Source of the DNA: a virus | IMG/VR virus record: IMGVR_UViG_3300020442_003253 | Location: 1 to 60,655 of that record | Strand: one strand, 5' to 3' | Length of the DNA: 60,655 nucleotides | In this document: positions 25,195 to 34,028 of the stretch, piece after piece | Layout: the number at the start of each line of letters is the position of its first letter | Position numbering within the stretch: position 1 is the stretch's first letter | Notes under the pieces: generated by a model | What the model saw: only the letters and a program-made list of their open reading frames with translations | The model's database searches: none | Told to the model about the DNA's origin: nothing | Position numbers and translations under genes: made by a program

Positions 25195-25413
25195 TTAATA
25201 AAAATCTTCATCTTCCTGATTATCTAAGTCTAGATAATAGGAAATTGCAATATCAAGAGTACTACAATTTCCTAAACTATTTTTTAAAGTATTGTCTGCT
25301 ATTCCAAAATCTGCAAGTAGTTCTACGAAATGTTCTGCTGCAACAGTTAATTGTTTTTTGTCACAATGTTCCCGAAACAGACTCCAAATCTCGACTATCT
25401 GTTGTTCCGTCAT
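25195..25413 (-). CDS. Small acidic protein between uvsX and uvsY, 72 aa
   Basis: A 72-residue acidic protein (MTEQQIVEIWSLFREHC...; ends LDNQEDEDFY) encoded in another frame across the last 53 nt of uvsX. AGAGG lies right before the ATG. Its position and small size resemble an unnamed ORF found between uvsX and uvsY in related phages, so I accept it despite the overlap. Function unknown. Confidence 0.6.
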   Translation of the reverse strand: MTEQQIVEIWSLFREHCDKKQLTVAAEHFVELLADFGIADNTLKNSLGNCSTLDIAISYYLDLDNQEDEDFY

Positions 25414-26467
25414 CCTCTATAATCTCCTCTTCCATAGATGGAGTATTTATATCTTTTTTCTTTTTTGGATAATCTTGCATTACCATATCTAGTAAGTTTC
25501 CAGTCCAATTTTTCCTGTATTCTTTGTGTTCATTTCCTTCGCTGTCGATATATCGTAGCCTATTACCATCTTTAACAAGATGTCCTTGTTTTTCAAATAG
25601 ATCTACTAGACCGCTATACGGATTCATACCAGTTTCGTAAGGAATCTTAACCTGTACTCCTTCAAACGGTTTTGCATAACGTGTTTTCATTACCTTACAA
25701 GCTGCACGGATGCCTTGCACTTCTGAAGTTTTGTTACCATCTTCGTCTTCTTTTAATTTAAGTTTTTTCATTGCAACTACAATACTACTTGCATAGATAA
25801 AACCTTGTCCGCCTGAAATTTTATCGTCTGGGTCGAACATATCTTGACTAGCATATGTGTGATTAGTTGCCACAAGTCCTACATTATGACTGCCGAACAT
25901 GTTTACGCAATTCCGTACAAGAGCTGTAAGTGCTTTAGGTTTTCTACCCATATCACCTTTAAGATCGCCCTTGCCAAACTGGTCAACATCAGTTGGTGTA
26001 AGTAACATACCTAAACTATCAATAACAAACAGTACTTTAGGTTTGTCTTCTCCTTCGAGATTTTTATAGTCGTCAATAAAGACTGAGATAGTTTTAGCTA
26101 CATCATCAATCATACTCATGTTAAGTTTTAGTAGCTTTTTTTCGCTCGTATCAACGTTTAAATTCCTAAGCCAGTCTTCATCAAGTGCGTTCTCACTGTC
26201 AATAAGCACAACAAAAATGTCTTGGTCTTGTGCTGCTTTTACAATGTTACCTGCACAGATATAACTCTTACCTGCACCGGACTCTCCTGCAAATACACTT
26301 ACTTTACCTAGTGGAATGCCTTTGTGGAAATCGCCTGAAATAAGATAGTTTAGTGCATAGTTGCCAGTTGAGATCCAATCGGTTGGATCATTAAAACCAG
26401 CACTCATGCCTGTGATAGATTTTGTTAATTGTGTTCTAAATTTACTCGGATCAAATGCTTTTGCCAT
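25361..26467 (-). CDS. uvsX: RecA-like recombinase UvsX
   Basis: A 368-residue protein. GIPLGKVSVFAGESGAGKSYI puts Walker A at 61-68; VLLIDSENALDEDWL holds the catalytic Glu region, KVLFVIDSLGML is Walker B, and VGLVATNHTYAS and ISGGQGFIYASSIVVAM are the L1/L2-side motifs. Length is close to T4 UvsX (391). It performs strand exchange for recombination-dependent replication with UvsY and gp32. The sequence AAGGCAC before the ATG matches the ribosome site used at the polymerase gene (5700). Confidence 0.93.
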   Translation of the reverse strand: MAKAFDPSKFRTQLTKSITGMSAGFNDPTDWISTGNYALNYLISGDFHKGIPLGKVSVFAGESGAGKSYICAGNIVKAAQDQDIFVVLIDSENALDEDWLRNLNVDTSEKKLLKLNMSMIDDVAKTISVFIDDYKNLEGEDKPKVLFVIDSLGMLLTPTDVDQFGKGDLKGDMGRKPKALTALVRNCVNMFGSHNVGLVATNHTYASQDMFDPDDKISGGQGFIYASSIVVAMKKLKLKEDEDGNKTSEVQGIRAACKVMKTRYAKPFEGVQVKIPYETGMNPYSGLVDLFEKQGHLVKDGNRLRYIDSEGNEHKEYRKNWTGNLLDMVMQDYPKKKKDINTPSMEEEIIEDDGTTDSRDLESVSGTL

Positions 26468-26488
26468 AATTGTGCCTTAAAAATTTGT

Positions 26489-26561
26489 TGCCGACAGCAG
26501 GATTCGAACCTGCAACCCACTGAATACAATACAATGCCTCTACCAATTGAGCTATGTCGGC
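26489..26561 (-). tRNA. tRNA-Thr(UGU)
   Basis: A 73-nt cloverleaf: acceptor GCCGACA pairs with TGTCGGC, T-arm GCAGG-TTCGAAT-CCTGC is perfect, and the D-loop AATTGGTA is standard. The anticodon loop ATTGTAT gives UGU (Thr). Two flaws: U31-U39 does not pair in the anticodon stem, and the D-stem has G10 opposite G25. No CCA is encoded (A73 is followed by ACA). Lies between uvsX and gp32 on the same strand. Confidence 0.8.
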
Positions 26562-26575
26562 AAAATGTCCTGAAT

Positions 26576-26598
26576 GCTAGGAACAATTTGTTCCTAGC
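26576..26598 (-). terminator. Hairpin after gp32, possible terminator or processing site
   Basis: Perfect 10-bp stem GCTAGGAACA/TGTTCCTAGC with a 3-nt loop, 11 nt past the gp32 stop and 15 nt before the tRNA. No U-run follows on the minus strand, so it may protect or process the gp32 mRNA end rather than terminate. Confidence 0.4.
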
Positions 26599-26608
26599 TA
26601 GTGGTGTG

Positions 26609-27568
26609 TTAGTCTGCTTGTCTTGCTCGGATCATTGCAAGGATGTCTTTTGCGTTATCTCCACCCGCTGAAGTTTCTGCTACTACAGGCTCGCTTACTG
26701 TAACAGTTTCTTCTTTTGTTTCAACTACAGTGGTTGTAGTAGGAGTAGAATTTGCACTAGTATTAGGATCTCCGGTCATTGCTGACATTCCTGCCGGGCG
26801 GAAGTATTGACTCCATTTCTCGCTGTCATACGCTTCGCCGTCAACGCTAGCTTCAAACATTTGCTGCATGATTTTAACTTCAACATCAGTTGGCTTTTTA
26901 GGTAGGAAATCATTCAAATTAAACAATCCAAAAGAGTTAATTGCATGCATTTCTTTGTCATTTAAAGGACGTTCTCTACGTGCCCAATTACTTGTTGAGT
27001 AATCAGCAAATCCACCTTTTGATGTTTTATTAAGTCGGAAGTCAATACCACTTGTATAGTCAGTTGGTAATTCTTCCATATCTGGATCCATCAATGCCTG
27101 CTTGATAATTTGAAAAATTTGCGGTCCAATAATAAATCTACGGATAGGATTTTCTGGTACACTTTCTTCTTTTAGTGGATCATCAGTTACAAAGCCTTGG
27201 AATAGATACGAACGCTTTTTCCAATACCTACGACCCATTTCTTCTAAGCTAGAATCTTTAAACCAGCCACGTACCTCATTAAGGATAGCACAGCTCTCGC
27301 CATACATTTCCATACAAGGAATTTGTACCTGTACTGGCTTACTGTCGGTTTCTCCTTTTACACCTGCAAAAGGAAGTTTGATCATTAATCGCTCACGCCA
27401 GAAAAAAGTATTGTTGTTATCTCCGTCTGGAAGGAACCTAAGAGATGCAGTAGTGCCTTCTGCCATATTCCAAAAGGGATAGATACCGTTATCACCACCG
27501 GATGTGTTTCCACCTTGTCTTGATTCTTGTTCTTTGAGTTTTGCTCGAATTTCTGCTAAAGTTGCCAT
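26609..27568 (-). CDS. 32: Single-stranded DNA-binding protein gp32
   Basis: A 319-residue protein matching marine T4-like gp32. The N-terminus MATLAEIRAKLKEQESRQGG is the basic cooperativity domain, GIYPFWNMAEGTTASLRFLPDGDNNN begins the OB-fold core with aromatic residues, and PRRF-type segments (NPIRRFIIGPQI) follow. The C-terminus is acidic and Thr/Val-rich. The zinc-site region reads CMEMYGESC, with fewer Cys/His than T4 gp32, so zinc binding is probably weakened. It coats single strands and organises UvsX/UvsY. Its leader has a strong promoter and repeated AAGGCA motifs, suggesting controlled translation. Confidence 0.9.
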   Translation of the reverse strand: MATLAEIRAKLKEQESRQGGNTSGGDNGIYPFWNMAEGTTASLRFLPDGDNNNTFFWRERLMIKLPFAGVKGETDSKPVQVQIPCMEMYGESCAILNEVRGWFKDSSLEEMGRRYWKKRSYLFQGFVTDDPLKEESVPENPIRRFIIGPQIFQIIKQALMDPDMEELPTDYTSGIDFRLNKTSKGGFADYSTSNWARRERPLNDKEMHAINSFGLFNLNDFLPKKPTDVEVKIMQQMFEASVDGEAYDSEKWSQYFRPAGMSAMTGDPNTSANSTPTTTTVVETKEETVTVSEPVVAETSAGGDNAKDILAMIRARQAD

Positions 27569-27618
27569 AATATGCCTTTCTATAAATTGTTAAATGTGCC
27601 TTAGCTGTTGCCTTAAAT

Positions 27619-27644
27619 GTGTAGCACAAACATATATGCTACAC
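27619..27644 (-). promoter_or_regulatory. Inverted repeat at the gp32 promoter
   Basis: GTGTAGCA and TGCTACAC form an 8-bp inverted repeat with a 10-base loop, covering the -10 box and predicted start site. It could be an operator or, for read-through transcripts from the lipoprotein gene, an RNA hairpin. Confidence 0.35.
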
Positions 27645-27664
27645 GAGTATTTACCAAATGTCAA
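27636..27664 (-). promoter_or_regulatory. Promoter of gp32 (TTGACA-17-TAGCAT)
   Basis: Consensus -35 TTGACA (27664-27659), 17-bp spacer, weaker -10 TAGCAT (27641-27636). Predicted start near 27629 gives a leader of about 60 nt. Confidence 0.5.
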
Positions 27665-27688
27665 TAATTAAATTACTGATTTGATTGA

Positions 27689-27880
27689 TTATCTGTGATC
27701 ATCTGTGCAGTGTGTATGCCAGTATGATCCACCATGTTGATCGTCATGATCATGATGTTGCCATGCATTGCAATGTTGATCAATATGACTATGCATCCTC
27801 GTCATATGATGGTCTCTATGCGGGTTTGTACATGCCGCAGTAAGTAGTAGGACAGCGCCTACAATAAAAAATAATTTCAT
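27689..27880 (-). CDS. Histidine-rich small lipoprotein
   Basis: A 63-residue protein. MKLFFIVGAVLLLTAAC is a short lipoprotein signal peptide with a TAAC lipobox-like end (Cys17). The remaining 46 residues hold 13 His plus Asp and two more Cys, in clusters such as HRDHH and HHDHDDQH, suggesting divalent-metal binding outside the inner membrane. RBS AAAAGGT lies 5 nt before the ATG. It sits between gp32 and a structural gene. A role in metal scavenging or in excluding superinfecting phage is inference. Confidence 0.6.
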   Translation of the reverse strand: MKLFFIVGAVLLLTAACTNPHRDHHMTRMHSHIDQHCNAWQHHDHDDQHGGSYWHTHCTDDHR

Positions 27881-27889
27881 ATATACCTT

Positions 27890-29875
27890 TTATGCTATTC
27901 CAGCAAGCTTCAAGATATCCTGAGCTTCTGTACTATACTTATCTTTAATTCTGCCAAGTTCTTCTTGATTGGCTCCATCTCGTCCTGCTTGAGCAAGAGC
28001 TTTCATACCATCCTTACCATATTTCTTTTTACCGATATGATATTGTAAGCCGGACTCGTCTACATCATCTTCATAAGTTTTTGTAAACTGTGGATCAACT
28101 TCATGTACCTTACTACCGTACATCATTTTTAATTTATGAAAGCGTGAGTTAGGCAAAACCATTACTTCAGAATTTTCGTCTGCAACTTCTATATAACCAG
28201 CAAATCTCCTGTCATTCTGAATATCGTAATAATCTTCCATATCTGGAACCACAAAATATCTTCTATCGCTTTTTGGTTTAGGATCGATTAAATCTTCTTC
28301 AACATTTTCAGTTGCTTGTCTATTAAGAGTTTCTGCTGTTCCTTCTGCTTCATGCTGATTATATGCTTTGTGTACGACCTGCTTAGTTTTCGTATCAAAT
28401 ACTTTCCATTCTCCGTTAGCTGATTGTACAGCCTTAAAACGCATAGGAGTTTCGCTCAATATTCCATCACTGTCTGTATCATAACCGTGGTATTCACGGA
28501 ACTTTTGATTTATAGCTTCAATGAACTGTTTAGCTGGATTGATTAAACTTTCGCCATAATCCTTTTCTACTGCAGTCAAAACAGCAGTTTCTCCTTTTGG
28601 AAATTGTCCTGTTTGTCTGTCATACATGCTTAAAATAAATTCAGTAATAGGTAATTTTTTTTCTATTTTAATATCTGGTTCATCTGAATCTGGATGGGGT
28701 ATAGTATCACCTTTCTTTTTGCCGTTCATTTTAGCCTTGCGTACTGCATGGACATATGCATTGCCATCATGTATTTCACTGTCTAATGCATTTTCTATTG
28801 TTTCTTCAGCCCAATTTTCAAATTCTGTAAACATATCTTCATTTTTAACATCAGTTTCATCTTCACTTTCATCTGAAACTTCGTCTATAATATTATCAGG
28901 TGTAATTGTTTTAGCTTGTTTTTCACTAATTAATTTGTAAATGTAAGGAAAAACTTCTTGTAGTTCCTCATTAAATTGTTTAATAGTTAGCTGATCAATC
29001 CAGTTTTCTGCAACATCTTGCGGAACTTCTTGTAAGTCTTCATTACTGAAATTTTCAACCATTTCTTTATATCTATTTTCTTTTTGAATACTTTCAATCG
29101 TCTTCTTTACCGTTGCAATACGCTCGCTTACAATATCTGCATATTCAGATAATCCTTCTGCCATTACACTTGATCTACTTACATAATTTTTGAATTTCTT
29201 TAATTTACCTAGCTCTTCGCTGAGACTTACAATGTGTTTTCCGAAATCATCGTGCATTGTACCGCCTTCTGATATATGTCTAGCCATTGCTCTAGCACCA
29301 TTTAAATGCTTAATAGGATACTTAAATCTTTCACCCTCTGCATTTTCTACATAAATGTTCTCAATATATTGTGTGCGGCCACTTGCTATATTATTGTTAA
29401 CTGGTTGTGAATGCTTAATGCTTAACCTTGCAGCCCCTATATCTTGGTAACTTGTTTTGCTAGTTCCATAAAGTCGTGATTCTGTCATTGCTCCTTCTCC
29501 GGCGTTTTTTGCTAAAAATTTATAATCTCGTCTATCTAAATTACTTTTTGTTATATCTCTAACATCAAATGTCAGTAAACGTTTTTTTGAAAAATTTCTT
29601 AATTCTCTTAGAAATGCATACCAATTTTTCTTTGTTGTTGAGCTTTGATTTTCAACAAAATTTTGTGCATACATTATATTTAAACTTGTTTCATCCAACG
29701 CAATGCTTACATTTCCTAATACATTGTTGTTATCTTTAAATTCAAAATCAAAAAATCTTGCTTCTGTAGGATCATTTGTGACCATACCTTCTTGGTTTCC
29801 TAACGTCACTGAAGGAAACTTACTCCTGATTTTATTGAAAAGCTCTTCGCCTATAAAATTAATGTTCTTTTCCAT
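27890..29875 (-). CDS. Large late protein, putative head/virion-associated, 661 aa
   Basis: A 661-residue acidic protein with no catalytic motif I recognise. Start set at the ATG at 29875 (MEKNINFIGEELFNKIRSKFP), because an upstream TTG-initiated frame overlaps the late box GATAAATA five bases before this ATG. The middle is Glu/Asp-rich, and the end repeats short basic/acidic helices, finishing AQDILKLAGIA. It lies downstream of terminase gp17, overlapping nothing, and is a late gene by its promoter. A scaffold, head-decoration or packaged-protein role is possible. Confidence 0.55.
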   Translation of the reverse strand: MEKNINFIGEELFNKIRSKFPSVTLGNQEGMVTNDPTEARFFDFEFKDNNNVLGNVSIALDETSLNIMYAQNFVENQSSTTKKNWYAFLRELRNFSKKRLLTFDVRDITKSNLDRRDYKFLAKNAGEGAMTESRLYGTSKTSYQDIGAARLSIKHSQPVNNNIASGRTQYIENIYVENAEGERFKYPIKHLNGARAMARHISEGGTMHDDFGKHIVSLSEELGKLKKFKNYVSRSSVMAEGLSEYADIVSERIATVKKTIESIQKENRYKEMVENFSNEDLQEVPQDVAENWIDQLTIKQFNEELQEVFPYIYKLISEKQAKTITPDNIIDEVSDESEDETDVKNEDMFTEFENWAEETIENALDSEIHDGNAYVHAVRKAKMNGKKKGDTIPHPDSDEPDIKIEKKLPITEFILSMYDRQTGQFPKGETAVLTAVEKDYGESLINPAKQFIEAINQKFREYHGYDTDSDGILSETPMRFKAVQSANGEWKVFDTKTKQVVHKAYNQHEAEGTAETLNRQATENVEEDLIDPKPKSDRRYFVVPDMEDYYDIQNDRRFAGYIEVADENSEVMVLPNSRFHKLKMMYGSKVHEVDPQFTKTYEDDVDESGLQYHIGKKKYGKDGMKALAQAGRDGANQEELGRIKDKYSTEAQDILKLAGIA

Positions 29876-29880
29876 AATTG

Positions 29881-29888
29881 TATTTATC
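29881..29888 (-). promoter_or_regulatory. Late promoter box GATAAATA
   Basis: Minus-strand GATAAATA followed by CAATT and the ATG at 29875 (5-nt gap). Lies over the end of gp17. Confidence 0.55.
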
Positions 29889-31467
29889 AATAATTGGTAC
29901 TTACAAAGATAGGCATAGGTGCCTGATAATCTTCTTCTTCGTCCATACTTTTAAATGAGTTATATATTCGTGGATCCCAGTCTCGCAATACGCTGATAAT
30001 TCTTAAACATAATAACATTGCGCTTACTAGATCGTCGCTTTCTTCTAACTTTCCTCTGTATGTTGTACCTACTGCAACAAAATTTTTAAGCTCGCTTATT
30101 AGAGCTGCACTATTAATATGTAATTTATCATTTTCTATCATTACTTTTAATTTACTACAAGCTGTAAGCTTACTGCTATGTGTAGTATTAAATCCTTTGC
30201 GAAATTTTCTTACGTGACCTTTTCGCATTGGTTCACTTAAGAATAATCCCGGAATGTTTTCTTCTCCGAAATCATTTATTACTAATAATGCCGCTTCCCC
30301 AATAGCATTATTTTCTACACTCCAGTAAATTCCTGTAGGATTATTTAAACTTTTTGCAATGTAATCACAAATATCTTTTAACACCCTTATTTGCCCTGGT
30401 ATAGCAGTTGTGTTATGTCGCCATTCTCCTATCTGTCGGTAAGTCGGCAATTCAATAACTTGTATAGCAGCAAAGTCTCCTCCTGTCCCCATGCTAGGAT
30501 CTAAACCTACTACATATGTTGCATCTGGTTTTATTTTTTCATACCATCTAGTTTGCCCCATGTTTACTATAACATTCTTAGATTGCATATTCGCAAGAGT
30601 AATACTGTTTATCAATGTTTCGTCATAGACTAAAAATTCGCAGCCATATTCCCTCCGGAATCTTTCTTCTCCAATACGACCCATTTCAGCTTCGCGCCAC
30701 TCCTCATCTCGATCAGGATGTTCATCCCAATGCACTGTAAAGCTATGGAATCCGTTTATGCCTAATTCTTGTTCGTTGCCATGATCGTCAAATTTTTGCT
30801 CAGCTTGTTTCCAGATCGTTGCAAATGTATCTTCATCTGAATTAGGTGTACTTGTAATAATTGCTCTACCACCTGTTGCTAATGTAGGAGAAATAGATGT
30901 CCAAAATTCTTCTGCTATATTTGGTGCAACAAAAGCAAACTCATCGCAGTATAATAATGATATACTCATACCTCTACCAGTATTATCAGTAGTTGTAGCA
31001 CTTACAATACGGCTTCCATTTTCAAATTCTATACTACCTTTATTGTAACTTGTAACTCCGGCACGTATATAATCAGGGCAGCATTCATAGACATACCTCA
31101 CTCTTTGCATAATTTCTTGTGCGCCTGTATACTTATGAGCAGCAATAAGGATTGTTTGATCAGGATTAAACATTGCAAACCATGTTAGATATATGGCTGC
31201 ACAAGTTGTTTTTCCTGTTTGTCTTGGTAGCATGTTGATATTAAATCTATGATTATGATATGTATTAAATAATCTTACCTGATAATCATAAGGATCAAAT
31301 TGCAACTTTCCTTTGACAGGATGTTGTATAAATGCAAAGTTTTTTGAAAAGTAAAGATATCCGTCTTGAGGATCCATACATTTCATAAGATCCTCAATTT
31401 GTTCGTTGGTGTAAGTTTCTGTTTGATTTGCTTTTTTAGTAATTACACCGTCAAGCGATTTACTCAT
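29887..31467 (-). CDS. 17: Terminase large subunit gp17
   Basis: A 526-residue protein. Walker A is LPRQTGKTT (80-88), Walker B LLYCDEF (171-177) with catalytic Glu176, and the coupling motif is ITSTPNS. The RNaseH-type nuclease domain starts VVGLDPSMGTGGD (Asp323) and includes WSVENNAIGEAAL and the late acidic ESDDLVSAML. This is the DNA-packaging motor that cuts concatemers and pumps DNA into proheads. Length is a little under T4 gp17 (610). Unusually, two genes separate it from the small subunit gp16. Confidence 0.94.
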   Translation of the reverse strand: MSKSLDGVITKKANQTETYTNEQIEDLMKCMDPQDGYLYFSKNFAFIQHPVKGKLQFDPYDYQVRLFNTYHNHRFNINMLPRQTGKTTCAAIYLTWFAMFNPDQTILIAAHKYTGAQEIMQRVRYVYECCPDYIRAGVTSYNKGSIEFENGSRIVSATTTDNTGRGMSISLLYCDEFAFVAPNIAEEFWTSISPTLATGGRAIITSTPNSDEDTFATIWKQAEQKFDDHGNEQELGINGFHSFTVHWDEHPDRDEEWREAEMGRIGEERFRREYGCEFLVYDETLINSITLANMQSKNVIVNMGQTRWYEKIKPDATYVVGLDPSMGTGGDFAAIQVIELPTYRQIGEWRHNTTAIPGQIRVLKDICDYIAKSLNNPTGIYWSVENNAIGEAALLVINDFGEENIPGLFLSEPMRKGHVRKFRKGFNTTHSSKLTACSKLKVMIENDKLHINSAALISELKNFVAVGTTYRGKLEESDDLVSAMLLCLRIISVLRDWDPRIYNSFKSMDEEEDYQAPMPIFVSTNY

Positions 31468-31480
31468 AATTGATTATTTG

Positions 31481-33499
31481 TTATAAACCTGCTAAAGTTT
31501 GTAAATCATTTACTTCAGTTGTAGTAACAATTTTCTTTTTTTGATTTATTCCTGCAAGAGATTTCATTTCCTCTACTTGTTTATCATCTACATTTTGATC
31601 ATCGAATAAACCGCCAAGGAATCCTTTTTTCTTAGGAAATTCTCCACCATTCGCTTGTCTAATTTTATCAAGTAAAGCATCTGCTGCTTTGTCAGCATAT
31701 GGCATACAATAGTTGGTTGTTTCTAACAATTTTTGTACCATAAATGCAGCATATTGCCAAGGACGTTCTTTGTCTTGAAAACCTATTTCTAATTTTTTTT
31801 GCAATTTTTGTGCTGATTCTCGTGTATATCCTTCTCCCGGAGGACAAGGCAATCCTTTCATACTTGGTGGTTTTTCTGTAGACATATTACTTCCATCACT
31901 GCTAGCTGGATTTTTTGGAATGTCTAATTCTTTTAAATACTTTTCTTCTAAAGATTTTCTGAGTTTACTAATATATGTTTCTGTAGTTACAGATGGATCT
32001 TTTACTTTAATAGCAGCAATATCTTTTTTTCTGTTTATTCCGCCTGACAAATCGTTTAACATATACGAATCATCTTGATATTCCTCATCTGGTGAATTAA
32101 CCCATTCTTCTTCAACAGATTCTCCGCACGATGATCCATCTGCATGCATAGCACCGCATCCACATGGGCTAGGCTTTGGCTGGAACATTCCCATAGATGC
32201 TACAGGTTTTGCATCTTCCATTCCAGCATTTCTTAAAAGTGCCATAAGCTCTGCAACTTCCTGACTTGTGTTGCCTGTCATAGACACATTCATACTTGCT
32301 TCATTTATCATTTTAATTTCCTTATTTTTAAAGTCTTTATTTGAGGTCATTGTTTGCGAATAACTATCAAATGAATCTTTAGATTTTTTTGTAGGTTTCA
32401 TTGTGTTAGAATAACTATCAAATGAACTCTTTCCAAATTTTGATCCTGCTTTGGCTGCATTTGTTGGTGTTGGTTTTTTATCCGGTGTTGGTTTTTTATT
32501 TTGTTTTGCAGGAGCATTTGTTTTTCCTGTTAGCAACGGTGTACCATTTTTTGTCAGCCATGTTGATAACAATTTATATTTGTCTCCGAATCTAGCATCA
32601 ATAATTAATTTAGGAGGAATTTTAGGTTTAGGATTTACACCGTCAGGTGCATACCTTATGTTGATACCTCCGTCTATAGGAGATCTGTCAATCACATATG
32701 GAAAAACTTTCTTATTGTTTACGGTCTTAGGTCTGCTTAAACGTAGTAACCATTTGATTGCAGGATCAGATCCATCTAAAGGTATACTTACATATTGAGC
32801 ATTACTTTTTCCTGCTGTACTGGTTTTATCAGTATTTGACTTAGTTCCTAATTTATCACTTGCTGGGTTTTCCGGCGATACAGCAAGAGGTTTCCCGTCA
32901 CCTGGTTTTTTTAATTTCATGTTATTATTAAATGGATGACCAGGAACACCTTTTTGAAGTAGTTGACTAGGTTCTTTATCATAAGTATATTTTTTTTCAG
33001 GCGGCTCTTTTAATTCAGCACTTGGAGGATTTGGGTCTAGCTCGTCTTTTTTACTTTTGTCAACGCCAAATTCATCTGCTAAATCGTCTGGTAGTAATCC
33101 ACCATCGTATTGTAATTGCGCTATATCTCTGTGTTTCTTTGGATCAAAATCCTGCGTAACATGCTGGCCCTGTGGCATCAGTTCTGGATTGTTTTTTGAT
33201 TTTTGGGTTTTCTGAGTTGCTACAAAAGATACTTGTCGATTTTGAAACGTTCCCGGTTCTAAGTGAATCAGTCCTCTAATTCCACCTAGTTCTTTTGCAA
33301 GCATTCCGTAAAATTGATTTAGTTTAGACGAGTCAGTGTAAAATTTCCAATCTACACTCACATCTTTGGCTTGCTCAATAGCATTCCTTAAATTATCAAG
33401 TGTAGGCTTTTTTTTAAAATTGCTTATTATTTTTGAAAATATTCCGTAATTTACTTCATCTTTTTCTAATAATAAAAAAATTTCCTTAACGCTTTGCAT
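31481..33499 (-). CDS. Large low-complexity late protein between gp16 and gp17, 672 aa
   Basis: A 672-residue protein. The N-terminal ~130 residues are compact (MQSVKEIFLLLEKDEVNYGIF..., GGIRGLIHLEPGTFQNRQVSFVATQ). A long Pro/Lys/Ser/Asp-rich section follows, including the repeated SSFDSYSNTMKPTKK and DSFDSYSQTMTSNKD. A short Cys-rich cluster SPCGCGAMHADGSSCGES lies near residue 450. The C-terminus ends in small hydrophobic motifs MKSLAGI and LQTLAGL. No enzyme motif is visible. Position among packaging genes and composition fit a scaffold, core or packaged protein. Overlaps the upstream gene by one base. Confidence 0.5.
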   Translation of the reverse strand: MQSVKEIFLLLEKDEVNYGIFSKIISNFKKKPTLDNLRNAIEQAKDVSVDWKFYTDSSKLNQFYGMLAKELGGIRGLIHLEPGTFQNRQVSFVATQKTQKSKNNPELMPQGQHVTQDFDPKKHRDIAQLQYDGGLLPDDLADEFGVDKSKKDELDPNPPSAELKEPPEKKYTYDKEPSQLLQKGVPGHPFNNNMKLKKPGDGKPLAVSPENPASDKLGTKSNTDKTSTAGKSNAQYVSIPLDGSDPAIKWLLRLSRPKTVNNKKVFPYVIDRSPIDGGINIRYAPDGVNPKPKIPPKLIIDARFGDKYKLLSTWLTKNGTPLLTGKTNAPAKQNKKPTPDKKPTPTNAAKAGSKFGKSSFDSYSNTMKPTKKSKDSFDSYSQTMTSNKDFKNKEIKMINEASMNVSMTGNTSQEVAELMALLRNAGMEDAKPVASMGMFQPKPSPCGCGAMHADGSSCGESVEEEWVNSPDEEYQDDSYMLNDLSGGINRKKDIAAIKVKDPSVTTETYISKLRKSLEEKYLKELDIPKNPASSDGSNMSTEKPPSMKGLPCPPGEGYTRESAQKLQKKLEIGFQDKERPWQYAAFMVQKLLETTNYCMPYADKAADALLDKIRQANGGEFPKKKGFLGGLFDDQNVDDKQVEEMKSLAGINQKKKIVTTTEVNDLQTLAGL

Positions 33500-34008
33500 T
33501 ACTTTTCTTTCGTTATGCCCTTCGTAGGATCAAACTCATTTTCTTTTTTTGCTGTTTCTAATTCTTTTAATAAATCCATCACCCTATTTTGACCTACCTT
33601 GTCTTGAGCAGATTCGCTTTCTAATTCTTCTTTTGTTAAAAGAGTTTGATATTCTGTATTAGGTTTTTCTTCTTGATATTTTTCAGTTTCGTCATTTTCT
33701 CCACGTACCTTAAGATGACTAGCAGGATAGTCTGTATTAAGAGTTAAATAACTTTCAAGTACATGACTTGTTGTTGGATAACTTACTTCTGCATCAAAAG
33801 TTGTTACTTCGCAATTTGTTAGCTGTGGAAAGTCCAAAGGTCTTTCTGTAATAGGTGTTGTTTTACCTTTAGAAAAACTAACAACTTCGTATTTGTTAAG
33901 TGCAGTTTCTAATTTATCTACAAATCCTTCTGGTAATTCGCCAGCTGCACGAATTTTAAATTTATAAGTTTTTTTTGATTCTGTTAAAAGTTCTTTGAGT
34001 GATTTCAT
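33499..34008 (-). CDS. Conserved late protein next to terminase small subunit
   Basis: A 169-residue protein. MKSLKELLTESKKTYKFKIRAAGELPEGFVDKLETALNKY starts with a short amphipathic helix and a ferredoxin-like beta-alpha-beta pattern. ERPLDFPQLTNCEVTTFDAEVSYPTT continues it, and the C-terminal third is charged and probably disordered. I recall counterparts in marine T4-like phages, without known function. The late box GATAAATA is 21 nt before the ATG, with AGGATT as the ribosome site. Confidence 0.6.
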   Translation of the reverse strand: MKSLKELLTESKKTYKFKIRAAGELPEGFVDKLETALNKYEVVSFSKGKTTPITERPLDFPQLTNCEVTTFDAEVSYPTTSHVLESYLTLNTDYPASHLKVRGENDETEKYQEEKPNTEYQTLLTKEELESESAQDKVGQNRVMDLLKELETAKKENEFDPTKGITKEK

Positions 34009-34028
34009 TGCAATAATCCTAGTTTTAT

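Noticed and set aside
29876-29890. TTG-initiated 5-codon extension of the 666-aa frame
   Set aside because: It overlaps the late box; the ATG at 29875 directly follows the box and gives a normal start.
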